Source of the DNA: Bryobacterales bacterium
Lineage (GTDB): Bacteria; Acidobacteriota; Terriglobia; Bryobacterales; Bryobacteraceae
Reading direction: 5' to 3'
Assembly (NCBI GenBank): GCA_947446025.1
Contig: CANFEY010000010.1
Coordinates: 20,447-84,446, forward strand
DNA length: 64,000 nucleotides
Shown here: piece by piece, positions 1 to 8,965 of the stretch
Layout of the letters: each line of letters starts with the position of its first letter
Position numbering within the stretch: the first letter of the stretch is position 1
Notes under the pieces: generated by a model
Told to the model about the DNA's origin: nothing
Seen by the model: the letters and a program-made list of their open reading frames with translations, nothing else
Database searches by the model: none
Program-made: the position numbers and the translations under genes

Positions 1-305
1 TCCCACATCTGGGAGCTGACTTCGTTGCGCGCGTGGCGGCAATTTTCGCGGGCGGCGGAAATGCAGGCTACGATGGATGCCCGGCAGCGCGGATCGTACA
101 GCAGTGTGTCGGTTAGATTGTCGCCGTCGGCAGCAGGGATAGGATCGCCCAGGCACGCCAGGATGCGCTTCCAGCGCTCATCGGCGGCGTGTGAATGCTG
201 GTCCAGCATCATCTCGGTTTGCACGGCCACCAGACGTGCCGTGTGTTCGGCACGCTCCAGATACCGGGCCATCCAATACAGTGAGTCGGCTACGCGCGAT
301 AACAT
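1..305 (-). CDS. alpha-E domain protein (DUF403), 3' end cut by window edge
   Basis: The visible 101 codons begin MLSRVADSLYWMARYLERAE, the hallmark opening of alpha-E (DUF403) proteins, which are all-helical. The family is nearly always encoded beside circularly permuted ATP-grasp proteins and transglutaminase-like proteases and is thought to act in an uncharacterised peptide ligation system. The ATG at 305 lies one base after the stop of the upstream ATP-grasp gene, so the two are one transcription unit and probably translationally coupled. The rest of the protein lies beyond base 1. The family call is strong; the biochemical role is not established. Confidence 0.9.
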   Translation of the reverse strand, partial: MLSRVADSLYWMARYLERAEHTARLVAVQTEMMLDQHSHAADERWKRILACLGDPIPAADGDNLTDTLLYDPRCRASIVACISAARENCRHARNEVSSQMW

Positions 306-306
306 G

Positions 307-1767
307 TCAGTCCCTCAGCACCCACGTGTCCTTGCTGCCGCCCCCCTGCGACGAGTTCACGACCAGCGAACCCTTGCGCAGCGCCACGCGCGTCAAGCCG
401 CCCGGAACTGTAGTGACCGTCTTGCCGTCGTAAAGAACGTAGGGGCGCAGGTCGATGTGGCGCGGCTCGATGCGTCCGTCCACGTAGCAAGGAGCGCGCG
501 AAAAGTTCAGTGTGGGCTGAGCGATGTAATTCCGCGGATCGCTTTGGATCAGCCGCCGGAAGTCGTCTCGCATCTCTTTCGTCGAATGCGGGCCGATCAA
601 CATGCCGTAGCCGCCGGATTCACCCACGGCCTTGACCACCAGCTTGTCCAAATTCTCCAACACGTGCTGCCGCTGCACGGGGTCTTGACACAGAAACGTT
701 TCCACGCTGCCCAGAATCGGCTCTTCGCCCAGGTAATACTTGATGATCCGCCCCACGTAGGCGTAGACAGCCTTGTCGTCCGCGATGCCGTTGCCCAGCG
801 TATTGCACAAAGTGACGTTTCCGGCGCGGTAGGCGTTAAACACGCCAGGAACGCCCAGCGAAGAGTCGGGCCGGAACGCCAGCGGGTCAATGAAGTCGTC
901 ATCGATGCGGCGGTAAATCACGTCTACACGCTTCAATCCGTCGGTGGTGCGCATGTGAACCACGTTGTCGTGGGTGACCAGATCGCGGCCTTCCACCAAC
1001 TCGATACCCATCTGCCGGGCGAGGTAGGTGTGCTCAAAGTAGGCCGAGTTGTAAACGCCCGGTGTAAGCAGAACGACGGTGGGATCGGGGCGTTCCGCCG
1101 GGGCCAGCGCACGCAGCGTCGCCAATAGTGCGCCGGGGTATTATTCGATTGGCAGCACTCCGCACGTCTGGAACACGTCCGGGAAAATGCGCTTCATCAC
1201 TTGCCGTGACGCAAGCATGTAGGAAACCCCAGAGGGCACGCGGAGGTTATCTTCCAACACCAGATAGCTCCCGTCCCGATCCCGGATCAAGTCCGTGCCC
1301 ACCACGGTGACATACACGTCCTTCGGGACGTTCAGTCCGATCATCTGGCGCCGGTAGTGCTTGCAGGACAGTATCATTTCCCGCGGCACAACGCCGTCTT
1401 TGAAAATCTTGCCTTCGTGGTAGACGTCCCGCAGAAACAGGTTCAATGCCACGATTCTCTGCGCCAAACCCTTCTCAAGCTGATCCCATTCCTTGCGCGT
1501 GATGACGCGCGGAACCAGATCGTGGGGAAAAATCTTCTCGATCCCCTCGTCGCGACCGTAAACGGTGAAGGTGATGCCTTGATGCAGAAAGGAAAGGTCG
1601 GCGGCCAACTTGTGGCGGCGCAGTTCTTCCAGATTGAGTTCGCCCAGGTGCTCGCGCAAGGCGCGGTAGTGCGGACGGACTACGTCCAGCCCTGCCCCGG
1701 GACCCGCGCACATTTCGTCGTAAGCGGGGGAGAGTTCATAGCCGTCGAAGATGCTGGTTGCAAACAG
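307..1767 (-). pseudogene. Circularly permuted ATP-grasp protein split by an in-frame TAA
   Basis: Two same-frame segments, 1713-1141 and 1140-307, join into one circularly permuted ATP-grasp protein. The first half carries QGITFTVYGRDEG, FLRDVYHEGKI and VLEDNLRVPSGVSYML; the second carries [33 protein letters not shown] and the C-terminal [11 protein letters not shown]. They are separated only by a TAA at 1143-1141, where relatives have an ordinary residue before Tyr-Pro. No indel is needed, so this is a single substitution or a sequencing error. An ATG exists at 1713, but the conserved FDGYELSPAYDEM stretch upstream suggests a start near a CTG at 1767, eight bases after GGAGG (1780-1776). 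Coupled to the downstream alpha-E gene. Family role is presumed peptide-bond formation. Confidence 0.85.
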
Positions 1768-1853
1768 AGATCGGTCCTCCGAGTGGGCGCAGACGTGGCA
1801 GATTTCTCGGACGGGGAGAATCTTAGTATCGCATAGGGCCAGCGGAGTATCAT

Positions 1854-3269
1854 GTGGGAATGACTCCTCAAGAGGTCCTACAGTTTATTGGCGAGAATAA
1901 GATCCGCCAGATTGATCTGCGCTTCACGGATCTGCCCGGCGTGAACCAGCACGTTTCCTATCCCGCCAAGCAGCTCACGGAAAGCACCTTTGAGGAAGGC
2001 TTCGGTTTTGACGGATCCAGCATCCGCGGTTGGGCCGCGATCAACGAAAGCGACATGCTGCTGCTGCCGGATGCGGAAACCGCCTTCATCGATCCGTTCT
2101 ACGAAGTGAAGACCCTGGTGATGACGTGCAACATCGTCGATCCCATCACGCGCCAGAACTACGACCGCGATCCGCGCTGGATCGCGCGCAAGGCGGAGAT
2201 GTTCGTGCAGAACTCTGGCTTGGCGGACACGGCGTACCTGGGCGCGGAAGCCGAGTTCTTCATCTTCGACAACATCCGCTTCGATCAGCAGGCGAACCAC
2301 GGCTTCTACTACATAGACGCCGAAGAGGGCCGCTGGAATTCGGCTCGCGCGGAAAACAACCTCGGCTACCGGCCGCGCTACAAAGAAGGCTACTTCCCGG
2401 TCCCACCTACGGACCATCATCAGGATCTGCGCGCGGAGATGGTGGAGACCATGATCAAGTGCGGGCTCGACATCGAGTGCCACCACCACGAGGTCGCCAC
2501 CGGCGGCCAGGCCGAGATCGATCAGAAGTACAACACACTGACCAAGTCGGCGGACAACATGATGCTGTATAAGTACATCATCCGCAACACGGCCCATCAG
2601 TACGGGCGCACCGTGACCTTTATGCCCAAGCCGCTGTTCGGCGATAACGGCAGCGGAATGCACGTACACCAGAGTTTGTGGAAAGAAGGCAAGCCGCTTT
2701 TCTCCGGCGACCTGTACGCGGGCTTAAGCCAGATGGCTCTGTGGTACATCGGCGGGCTGCTGCGGCATGCGCGCGCACTGTCGGCGATCATCGCGCCCAC
2801 CACGAATAGCTACAAACGCCTGGTGCCCGGCTACGAAGCTCCGGTGAACCTGGCGTATTCCCGCCGCAACCGGTCCGCCGCAGTGCGCATTCCGATGTAT
2901 TCCTCGGCACCGAAGTCCAAGCGGATCGAATTTCGTCCGCCGGACCCGTCGGCGAATCCGTACCTCGCGTTCGCAGCGATGGTGATGGCCGGCCTTGACG
3001 GTGTGGTCAACAAGATCGACCCAGGCGAACCGCTGGACAAGGACATCTACGATCTCTCGCCGGAAGAGATGAAGGTGGTGCCGTCCATGCCTGGGTCGCT
3101 CGAAGAGGCTCTCAACGCACTGGAAGACGATCACGGCTTCCTGCTGAAAGGCGATGTGTTCACCGAAGAACTGCTGGAGAATTACATCAACTACAAACGC
3201 CGCGCGGAGGCCGATGCGGTGCGCCTGCGCCCGCATCCTTACGAGTTCGCGCTGTATTACGACATCTAG
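1854..3269 (+). CDS. glnA: Type I glutamine synthetase
   Basis: Glutamine synthetase makes glutamine from glutamate, ammonia and ATP in the cytoplasm. The 471-residue protein has the usual GlnA length and motifs in order: [11 protein letters not shown] in the beta-grasp domain, AEAEFFIFD (metal/glutamate site), [11 protein letters not shown] (ATP loop), [14 protein letters not shown] and KRIEFRPPD. The segment DIYDLSPEE holds the tyrosine that is adenylylated in GSI-beta enzymes, so adenylyl control is plausible. Start is ambiguous: GTG 1854 lies six bases after GGAG, while ATG 1860 gives the more typical MTPQEVL N-terminus. The last four bases (CTAG) are shared with the stop of the convergent small gene. 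Confidence 0.97.
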   Translation: MGMTPQEVLQFIGENKIRQIDLRFTDLPGVNQHVSYPAKQLTESTFEEGFGFDGSSIRGWAAINESDMLLLPDAETAFIDPFYEVKTLVMTCNIVDPITRQNYDRDPRWIARKAEMFVQNSGLADTAYLGAEAEFFIFDNIRFDQQANHGFYYIDAEEGRWNSARAENNLGYRPRYKEGYFPVPPTDHHQDLRAEMVETMIKCGLDIECHHHEVATGGQAEIDQKYNTLTKSADNMMLYKYIIRNTAHQYGRTVTFMPKPLFGDNGSGMHVHQSLWKEGKPLFSGDLYAGLSQMALWYIGGLLRHARALSAIIAPTTNSYKRLVPGYEAPVNLAYSRRNRSAAVRIPMYSSAPKSKRIEFRPPDPSANPYLAFAAMVMAGLDGVVNKIDPGEPLDKDIYDLSPEEMKVVPSMPGSLEEALNALEDDHGFLLKGDVFTEELLENYINYKRRAEADAVRLRPHPYEFALYYDI

Positions 3270-3475
3270 CGCTTCTTGCGCTTTTTAAAGAAGACGTCGC
3301 CGGAACGGGGCACCAGCCCCAGAAACAGCACCAGCAGCGCGACCAAGGTGGCCACTGACCCGGCCACCAAATAGTCGGCGTCCTCCGTAGGCTGCGGCAT
3401 GAACCTCAGGATCACCGCGGCCACGGCACCGAACACCAACAGGGCTCCCGTCACAACTAGCAGCGTCTTCTTCAT
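3266..3475 (-). CDS. Small two-helix membrane protein
   Basis: A 69-residue protein with two hydrophobic helices (about residues 4-24 and 36-55) separated by a short polar loop, and a basic tail ending FKKRKKR. No family recognised. Its ATG (3475) overlaps the upstream reductase stop as TGATG, which implies translational coupling, so it is probably the last gene of the 5122-3266 operon. A membrane anchor or partner role for the reductase is only a guess. Its stop overlaps the glnA stop by four bases on the opposite strand. Confidence 0.7.
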   Translation of the reverse strand: MKKTLLVVTGALLVFGAVAAVILRFMPQPTEDADYLVAGSVATLVALLVLFLGLVPRSGDVFFKKRKKR

Positions 3476-4164
3476 CAGTCGTATTTCTCGTAGCGGATTT
3501 GCTTGCGGTCGAAGCCCATTTCCTTGAGCGCACTGCGGACGCCGTCCACCATTTGCTTGAGGCCGCACAAGTAGAAATCGATGTCGCGGCGTCGGCCGAT
3601 CGCGGCTTCTAAGTGCGCCTGTACATGGCCCGCTCGTCCACCCCAGCCGGATCCCGGACGGCTCAGCGTGGGCCAAAAGCGGAACTGCGAATGCGCCTGC
3701 TGCAAGGTTTCAAACTCCGCGCGGTACAGGATGTTCGATTCGTGCCGCACACCGAATAACAGCGTGAACTCGGGCGCGCCGTTTGGCAAGTACGCTCGCA
3801 GGAAAGACCGGAACGGCGTGATACCTGTGCCGGTCGCGATGAGAATGGACGCCCGCGCCGGGTCGCGCAGCACGAATGTCCCCAGCGGGGCGCTCATTTC
3901 TATTTGTTCCCCGGGGCGCAAAGCGAACAAGCGGGGCGAGAGCCGGCCGCCTTCCACAAGATTTAAGCACAGCTCAAATCCATTGCCGCCCGTGGGGGCC
4001 GAAGCCAGCGAATAGGCGCGCGTGATTTGCTTGCCTTCGATCTCCGCCTGAAGCGAAACAAACTGCCCAGGCGTGAAGTCGAGCCGATCCACACCCACCG
4101 CCTCGAACACAAAGTGGTTGACCCCTTCGGCCAACGCGGAGGAGCTGACTAAGCGGGCTTGCAT
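3475..4164 (-). CDS. FAD-dependent ferredoxin/flavodoxin--NAD(P) reductase family protein
   Basis: A 229-residue single-chain flavin reductase. The FAD-binding beta-barrel carries RAYSLAS (residues 49-55), the RxYS flavin signature; the nucleotide-binding domain has ATGTGITPFRSF (about 109-120) and ends in the CGLKQMVDGV segment that closes the NAD(P) pocket. The C-terminus is tyrosine and lysine rich (YEKYD). Members pass electrons between NAD(P)H and ferredoxin, flavodoxin or a heme/flavin partner; the partner cannot be read here. It overlaps the CbiX-like gene by 16 bases and the small membrane protein by one, so all are cotranscribed. Confidence 0.88.
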   Translation of the reverse strand: MQARLVSSSALAEGVNHFVFEAVGVDRLDFTPGQFVSLQAEIEGKQITRAYSLASAPTGGNGFELCLNLVEGGRLSPRLFALRPGEQIEMSAPLGTFVLRDPARASILIATGTGITPFRSFLRAYLPNGAPEFTLLFGVRHESNILYRAEFETLQQAHSQFRFWPTLSRPGSGWGGRAGHVQAHLEAAIGRRRDIDFYLCGLKQMVDGVRSALKEMGFDRKQIRYEKYD

Positions 4165-4520
4165 GCAGTTTCCCGGGCGCGGTCCAGCAGCGCATCCACC
4201 ATGGCGGGATGCTGATCAAGCGGTGCGGCTACATCAATGCGCAATCCTGGGTGAGCGAGCTTTACTTCCCCAATCAAGCGTGGCAAGTCCCGCTGCAAGT
4301 GCAAGCCGAGCGTTAAGAAATACGGCACCACAACCACGTGCGACACGCGGTCCGCCATCGACGCCAGTGCGCCGCCAAGGCTAGGCAGCCCACCTTCGAG
4401 GAACGCCGCTTCGACGATATCCAGGCCGCCCCGCCGGGCCATATCCGCCGCGACCACGCGCACCGCTTGGTTGGCGGATTCGATGCTTGATCCATGCGCG
4501 AACACGACGTAACCCGTCAT
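4149..4520 (-). CDS. CbiX-like sirohydrochlorin chelatase
   Basis: At 123 residues this is the small, single-domain form of class II chelatase (CbiX-short/SirB type), which inserts cobalt or iron into sirohydrochlorin for cobalamin or siroheme. The metal-binding His9 sits in VVFAHGS at the N-terminus; the second conserved patch reads VVVVPYFLTLGLHLQRDLP, with the expected histidine. No other tetrapyrrole genes are nearby, and the neighbours are a Cys-rich protein and a flavin reductase, so a different small-ligand metal chelatase role is possible. ATGA overlap with the upstream gene shows coupling. Confidence 0.85.
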   Translation of the reverse strand: MTGYVVFAHGSSIESANQAVRVVAADMARRGGLDIVEAAFLEGGLPSLGGALASMADRVSHVVVVPYFLTLGLHLQRDLPRLIGEVKLAHPGLRIDVAAPLDQHPAMVDALLDRARETACKPA

Positions 4521-5122
4521 GCGGGCACCGCCGGAAAGTGGTCCATCAGGAAGTCGTAGAACACGCGTCCGCGCCGCCTGCCGTTGTCGTTTTGCAGGCC
4601 GAGCCGTTGCAGGAAAATCAGCGTCCCCAGCAAGTCCGCATCGCGCACGGATGAGGTGCTGTCCGCTTCCTCTACGCGCTTACGCAGCTCGTCGATCATC
4701 TGTTTCAACTCGTCCTGAATATCCGCCGCGTAGCGATTGGGTGGGCGCGTTTCGTAGATCAAGCCGCTCTGCGCGGTGCGGTAGGTCTGGATCATCGCCT
4801 CCAGCGCCTCGCGCGCATCGCTGTCCACCGCTTTGCCTTTTTCCATCGCCCTTGTAAGCGTGTTGCCCAGCATCAGCACCAAGTGTTCGTGGCGGCGCAC
4901 GAAGTCTTCGCTCACGTCGATGTCCCTGTGCAGCACCTGCTCGGCGATCAGCACCACCTTCGCCTCATGCATCCGCGCCTCGCGCAGATGCGGGCACTCG
5001 CGCGGGCATTCGATGGTTACCTCCCGCCCTTCCGAGCAGCAGAGCGCACAAATTTCGCCGTCCGCGCCGGGGCAATGGCGCTTGGCGCGGCGCTGGTTAC
5101 AGATCTTGCATTGGATGGTCAC
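4517..5122 (-). CDS. Cysteine-rich N-terminal domain protein of unknown function
   Basis: A 201-residue protein starting at GTG 5122. The first 46 residues contain eight cysteines in CxxC-like spacing (CKIC, HCPG, CALCC, CPRECPH), consistent with two zinc sites or an Fe-S cluster. The remainder is predicted helical (AEQVLHRDIDVSEDFV, ALEAMIQTYRTAQSG) with no recognised fold. It is first in a four-gene overlapping operon with a chelatase and a flavin reductase, which suggests a metal or redox job, but this is inference. I do not recognise the gene by name. Confidence 0.75.
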   Translation of the reverse strand: MTIQCKICNQRRAKRHCPGADGEICALCCSEGREVTIECPRECPHLREARMHEAKVVLIAEQVLHRDIDVSEDFVRRHEHLVLMLGNTLTRAMEKGKAVDSDAREALEAMIQTYRTAQSGLIYETRPPNRYAADIQDELKQMIDELRKRVEEADSTSSVRDADLLGTLIFLQRLGLQNDNGRRRGRVFYDFLMDHFPAVPA

Positions 5123-5150
5123 AGGCAGGTGTCTTCTTCATCCTACTATC

Positions 5151-5315
5151 ATGGGGTACATGCCGCGAACTGACGTGTACTTGAAAGTGGAACTGGATTT
5201 GGACCCCAAGGAGTCCCCCGAACGTGTAGCCGCCGAAATCTGCCGCCTGATCAGCCGCGTCTACAGCGTGCGGAGGGCCGAGGTTTCCAGCATCATGCCG
5301 CGCGAAACCAGTTAG
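5151..5315 (+). CDS. Small conserved-looking hypothetical protein
   Basis: A 54-residue frame (or 51 from the ATG at 5160, giving MPRTDVYLKVEL) with amphipathic strand-helix-strand character and a charge pattern (ELDLDPKESPERVAAEICRL) that looks like real protein rather than a GC-rich shadow. It begins only 28 bases from the divergent Cys-rich gene. No recognised family and no good ribosome-binding site; initiation could be leaderless. Moderate confidence. Confidence 0.5.
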   Translation: MGYMPRTDVYLKVELDLDPKESPERVAAEICRLISRVYSVRRAEVSSIMPRETS

Positions 5316-5380
5316 GCTGCGGCGCGTCCAACTTGTTTGATCTATGCGATCATCATGAAAGAAAGCACTGGAGAGAACCA

Positions 5381-6052
5381 ATGAAACTACGACTGCTGAC
5401 CACTTTCGCTTTGACCGCCGCTCTGGCGTCCGCCGCGTCCGACGCGCCGGAGCGCCTCAAGGCGGCCGCTGAATCCTTCAAGGAAGTCATGGGAATTCCG
5501 GACCGCTCCATTCCCCAGGAACTTCTTGCCAAGGCCTACTGCGTGATCATTGTGCCGAACTTGAAGAAAGGGGCATTCATCATCGGCGGGCAGTATGGCA
5601 AGGGGTTTGCGTCCTGCCGCAAGGAGAATGGCGTGGGCTGGTCGGCGCCAGGATCGGTGCGCATCGAAGGTGGCAGCGTGGGCCTGCAGATCGGTGCCAC
5701 CGAGACCGACGTCTTCATGCTGGTCATGAACAAGCGCGGGATGGACCGCTTGTTGGCCACGAAGTTCACGCTGGGCGGTGAAGCCGCCGCGGCGGCTGGT
5801 CCGGTGGGCCGAACCGCGCAGGCTGAGACCGACGCCGCAATGACTGCCGAAATTCTCACTTGGTCCCGCTCGCGCGGCCTGTTCGCGGGCATCTCTCTAA
5901 AAGGGTCGACGTTGCGCGAGGACAAGGACTGGAACAAGGATCTCTACGGCAAAGAGATCACCAACAAAGACATCATCACCAAGGGCACCGCTGCTCCGGC
6001 CGCCGCCAGCGAGTGGATGAGTGAGCTGAACCGCTTCTCCAGCCGTAAGTAA
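5381..6052 (+). CDS. Secreted SYLF-domain (Ysc84-like) lipid-binding protein
   Basis: A 223-residue exported protein. ATG 5381 follows GGAGAG by five bases, and the first 19 residues form a signal peptide ending ALASA. The SYLF/Ysc84 actin-binding-like fold is shown by AYCVIIVPNLKKGAFIIGG, GGSVGLQIGATETDVFMLVMN and the closing WSRSRGLFAGISLKGSTL. Family members bind phosphoinositides in eukaryotes; the bacterial role is unclear, probably periplasmic or outer-membrane lipid binding. One base separates it from the next gene, so the two are likely cotranscribed. Confidence 0.9.
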   Translation: MKLRLLTTFALTAALASAASDAPERLKAAAESFKEVMGIPDRSIPQELLAKAYCVIIVPNLKKGAFIIGGQYGKGFASCRKENGVGWSAPGSVRIEGGSVGLQIGATETDVFMLVMNKRGMDRLLATKFTLGGEAAAAAGPVGRTAQAETDAAMTAEILTWSRSRGLFAGISLKGSTLREDKDWNKDLYGKEITNKDIITKGTAAPAAASEWMSELNRFSSRK

Positions 6053-6053
6053 C

Positions 6054-7367
6054 ATGGCGGATATCGAAGTTCCTTCCCAAATGCGGGAGGATTGGAACGC
6101 CCGGGCCCGCGAAGACGCGGGCTACTACGTGGCGTTCGGCGCGCGCGATCAGGACGACGCGGCGTTTTTCGCCACGGCAACGGAAACCGTCAATAGCCTG
6201 GAAACCGAACTCCGCCGCGTGCCCGCAAAACACCGCACGCTGTGGAAGGGGCTCGAAATCGGCTGCGGACCCGGACGCCTGCTGCGCCCCATGAGCCGGC
6301 ATTTCGCGGAGATCCACGGCGTGGACGTCTCCGACGAAATGATCGCACTGGCCAAGCAAAAGCTACGCGACGTTCCCAACGCGCATGCGCAGGTCTGCGA
6401 TGGGGCTCGGCTTACGGCCTTTGCGGATGCGTCCATCGATTTCGTTTACTCTTACGCGGTATTCCAGCACATCCCCAGCCGTGATGTGGTGCAGGAATAT
6501 ATGCGCGAGGTCCAGCGCGTGCTCAAGCCGGACGGGTTCGCGCGGCTGCAGCTCAACGGCCTTCCGCGCAGCATGGATGACCAGTACACCACGTGGTCCG
6601 GAGCCCGCTTCAGTGGAACGGAAATCCTGGAGTTCGCGCAACAACACGATCTACAAGTGCTGGCGCTGGAAGGCGCGTCCACGCAATACATGTGGACCAC
6701 GTGGCGCAAGCACGCCCCCGGTTGGAGCGCGGAGCAGGACGGCCGCACGTTCGCAGAGTTCCCGGTTCGCATCCGGCGCATCACCAACTCTGATAGCTCT
6801 GAGCCGCTTGCCCCCTCGCGCGGCCGCTTCGCTTCGATCTCCGTCTGGGTGGAGAATCTGCCTTCCGACGCCGGCCTGCAACACTTGCGCGTGACGATTG
6901 GTGAAGCGCTGGGACACGTGACCTACATCGGTCCCGCCGACAACGTCGGCTTGCAGCAAATCAGCGTGGTGCTGCCGGAGCTGGAAGCAACCGGCTTGCT
7001 GCCCGTTGAGCTTCGCTGGATGGATCAACCCATCGCGCCGCCGACTACGTTGCGCGTCATCGCGCCCGGGCCCTCGGTTCCGCGTCTTCGTTCCGTGACC
7101 GACGGCGTGAACTTGGTCGCGGGCACACGCATTGAAACGCGCACGGTGAAGATGACGCTGGAAGAGATCGCTCGGCCCTTTGAAATTGAGGCTTGGGTCA
7201 ACGGGCTCCCTGTGGCCGGTTTGGAGTACTTCTGTGTCGACCCGCGCCCGCAGGCGTTCGAGGTCAACTTCCATTTGCCGGAGGAACTCCCGCCGGGGAG
7301 TTATCCACTGGAAGTACGCATCGGCCGCCGCAAGCTCGCGCCGGTGATGCTGTACGTCACGGCCTAG
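6054..7367 (+). CDS. Class I SAM-dependent methyltransferase with C-terminal beta-rich extension
   Basis: The first ~210 residues form a Rossmann methyltransferase: motif I LEIGCGPGRL (67-76), IHGVDVSDEMI (motif II acid), DFVYSYAVFQHIPS and VLKPDGFARLQLNG. The remaining ~220 residues are unusual for the family: proline- and valine-rich beta-strand sequence with two similar halves (SISVWVENLPSDAGLQHLRV and IEAWVNGLPVAGLEYFCVD), looking like Ig-like or carbohydrate-binding modules. The substrate is unknown. No signal peptide. Its stop shares CTAG with the convergent decarboxylase-family gene. Confidence 0.85.
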   Translation: MADIEVPSQMREDWNARAREDAGYYVAFGARDQDDAAFFATATETVNSLETELRRVPAKHRTLWKGLEIGCGPGRLLRPMSRHFAEIHGVDVSDEMIALAKQKLRDVPNAHAQVCDGARLTAFADASIDFVYSYAVFQHIPSRDVVQEYMREVQRVLKPDGFARLQLNGLPRSMDDQYTTWSGARFSGTEILEFAQQHDLQVLALEGASTQYMWTTWRKHAPGWSAEQDGRTFAEFPVRIRRITNSDSSEPLAPSRGRFASISVWVENLPSDAGLQHLRVTIGEALGHVTYIGPADNVGLQQISVVLPELEATGLLPVELRWMDQPIAPPTTLRVIAPGPSVPRLRSVTDGVNLVAGTRIETRTVKMTLEEIARPFEIEAWVNGLPVAGLEYFCVDPRPQAFEVNFHLPEELPPGSYPLEVRIGRRKLAPVMLYVTA

Positions 7368-8017
7368 CGCTTCAACATTGGTAGTTCCGCAGTCACGTTC
7401 GGTACCTGTTGATCCACGGCGCGCAGCATGATGGCGGCCATGGCGTAGTCCGCCATCGTCGAGGTCAGCTCGAACATGCCTTCCTGGCCGAACTCTTTCA
7501 CCACCCGCGCGTACAGTTCAGAACTGACTCTATGTTGGTCGCGGAACAATGCGCGGCCGAATTCGATGACCAGCGCTTCTTTCGCGGGCACTCCATCCAG
7601 CGGCCGGTTGAACTTCACCGCCTCGATGGCCTTCTCGCTTACCCCAGCCCGCCGCGCGCCGCCTTCGTGCGAGTTCCACTCATACGGCTCATCGAATTCC
7701 CGTGCCGCGATGATGCTGCACAGTTGATACATCGCGGGACCCGCCTTGATCTGGCGGATGAATTTATTGAGCAGGTCCATTGGGCCCGCAACGCCGATGC
7801 TGTACAGGGAAGTCGCTGCGGGGCCGACGGGCGGCGTCGGGCGAGGGTTGCCAGCGGCGTCCTTGCCCACCACGGCGTCATACACGCGCAACGCTTCGCC
7901 GCTCAGTGTGGCGCGCGGGATCAGCGGGAGCCGCGAGTAGGAGTCTTTGTCGATATCCGCGGGCAGAGTCTGCGCAGACAACGCCGCCGCCATCAGGACC
8001 AGAGTGAAGAGTTTCAT
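7364..8017 (-). CDS. Secreted carboxymuconolactone decarboxylase-family (AhpD-like) protein
   Basis: A 217-residue protein with a short signal peptide (MKLFTLVLMAAALSAQ). The core resembles carboxymuconolactone decarboxylase-like proteins of the exported type: YQLCSIIAAREFDEPYEWNSHEGGARRAGVSEKAIEAV. The catalytic cysteine pair (CxxC) of AhpD peroxidase partners is absent, as is usual in this subfamily, so the reaction cannot be assigned. Its ATG overlaps the end of the serine hydrolase gene by four bases, placing it third in a three-gene minus-strand operon. Confidence 0.82.
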   Translation of the reverse strand: MKLFTLVLMAAALSAQTLPADIDKDSYSRLPLIPRATLSGEALRVYDAVVGKDAAGNPRPTPPVGPAATSLYSIGVAGPMDLLNKFIRQIKAGPAMYQLCSIIAAREFDEPYEWNSHEGGARRAGVSEKAIEAVKFNRPLDGVPAKEALVIEFGRALFRDQHRVSSELYARVVKEFGQEGMFELTSTMADYAMAAIMLRAVDQQVPNVTAELPMLKR

Positions 8018-8964
8018 GGATGCATCCTCGCTAGTTGCGGAATAATCTGTTCCTCTACTATGTCAAACACCACGCCTCGCTGCTGACGGCGGTCCTCGCC
8101 TTCGTTGGGCGAGGATGTGACCACGATCACCGCATCCAACTTCGGCATCACGAAAATGTACTGCCCGCCGAAGCCCCACGCGTAGCAGGCCTCGACGCTG
8201 GCGAATTTGCCGGTCCACCAACCGTAGCCGTAGCCTTCCCCGTTGCGCGGCGAAATCGTGTGCGGCGTGCAGGAGTCTTTCACCCAGGCGGCGGGGACCA
8301 CCTGTTTGCCGCCGTTGAGGTACATCTCTCCGATGGTCAGCATTTGCCGCGGTGTCAGCAGCATGTCATTCCCGCCGAAGTAAATCCCCTGCGGATCGCG
8401 CGGCCACTGCGCCAGCGTGAACCCCAGCGGCCTGGCCAGCGCCTGCTGCCCGAACGCCCACGTGTTCGACTTCGTGGCTTGCGTCAAAATCGCCGAGAGC
8501 AAATGTGTGTTGCCGGTGGAGTAGTTCATCTGCGTGCCATGCTCCGCCTCCACCGGGCGAGTGAGAATGTGCCGCACCCAGTTCGGACTGCCGACCCACG
8601 CTCCGTAGTAGCGGTTGCTGGTGGACCGCAGCCCGCTGCGCATGGTGAGCAGGTCTTCTATGGTGATGGAGCTCTTCGCCGCCTCTGGAAAATACTTGGC
8701 GATGGGAGTCTGCACTCCAGGGATCAACTTCCGCTCAATCGCGATCCCAATCAACGCCGCCAGCACGCTCTTTGACGCCGACTTGATATTCGCGTAGCTG
8801 GTAGCTTTCTTCCCATGAAAATAGCGCTCCAGCACCACGTTCCCGCGCCAGCTCACCAGCAGGCTGTGCAGCCGGGGCGTCCTCTCCCCCAGTCGCACCG
8901 CTTCGTCGAACGCCTGCGCACTCGCAAGGGCGGCGGTCAGCAGAAAGATGGCGACGCGCAGCAA
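8014..8964 (-). CDS. Secreted serine hydrolase, beta-lactamase/DD-peptidase fold
   Basis: A 316-residue exported protein with a signal peptide ending ASAQA. The catalytic S-x-x-K is SASK at residues 62-65, followed by VLAALIGIAIERKLI; the second element is YSTGN (about 154), replacing the canonical YxN, and the third is the region around GYGYGWWTGKF. This is the class C beta-lactamase-like family, whose members are often esterases or D-aminopeptidases rather than true beta-lactamases. It starts one base after the upstream gene ends and overlaps the downstream one, so it belongs to an operon of three exported proteins. Confidence 0.88.
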   Translation of the reverse strand: MLRVAIFLLTAALASAQAFDEAVRLGERTPRLHSLLVSWRGNVVLERYFHGKKATSYANIKSASKSVLAALIGIAIERKLIPGVQTPIAKYFPEAAKSSITIEDLLTMRSGLRSTSNRYYGAWVGSPNWVRHILTRPVEAEHGTQMNYSTGNTHLLSAILTQATKSNTWAFGQQALARPLGFTLAQWPRDPQGIYFGGNDMLLTPRQMLTIGEMYLNGGKQVVPAAWVKDSCTPHTISPRNGEGYGYGWWTGKFASVEACYAWGFGGQYIFVMPKLDAVIVVTSSPNEGEDRRQQRGVVFDIVEEQIIPQLARMHP

Positions 8965-8965
8965 G

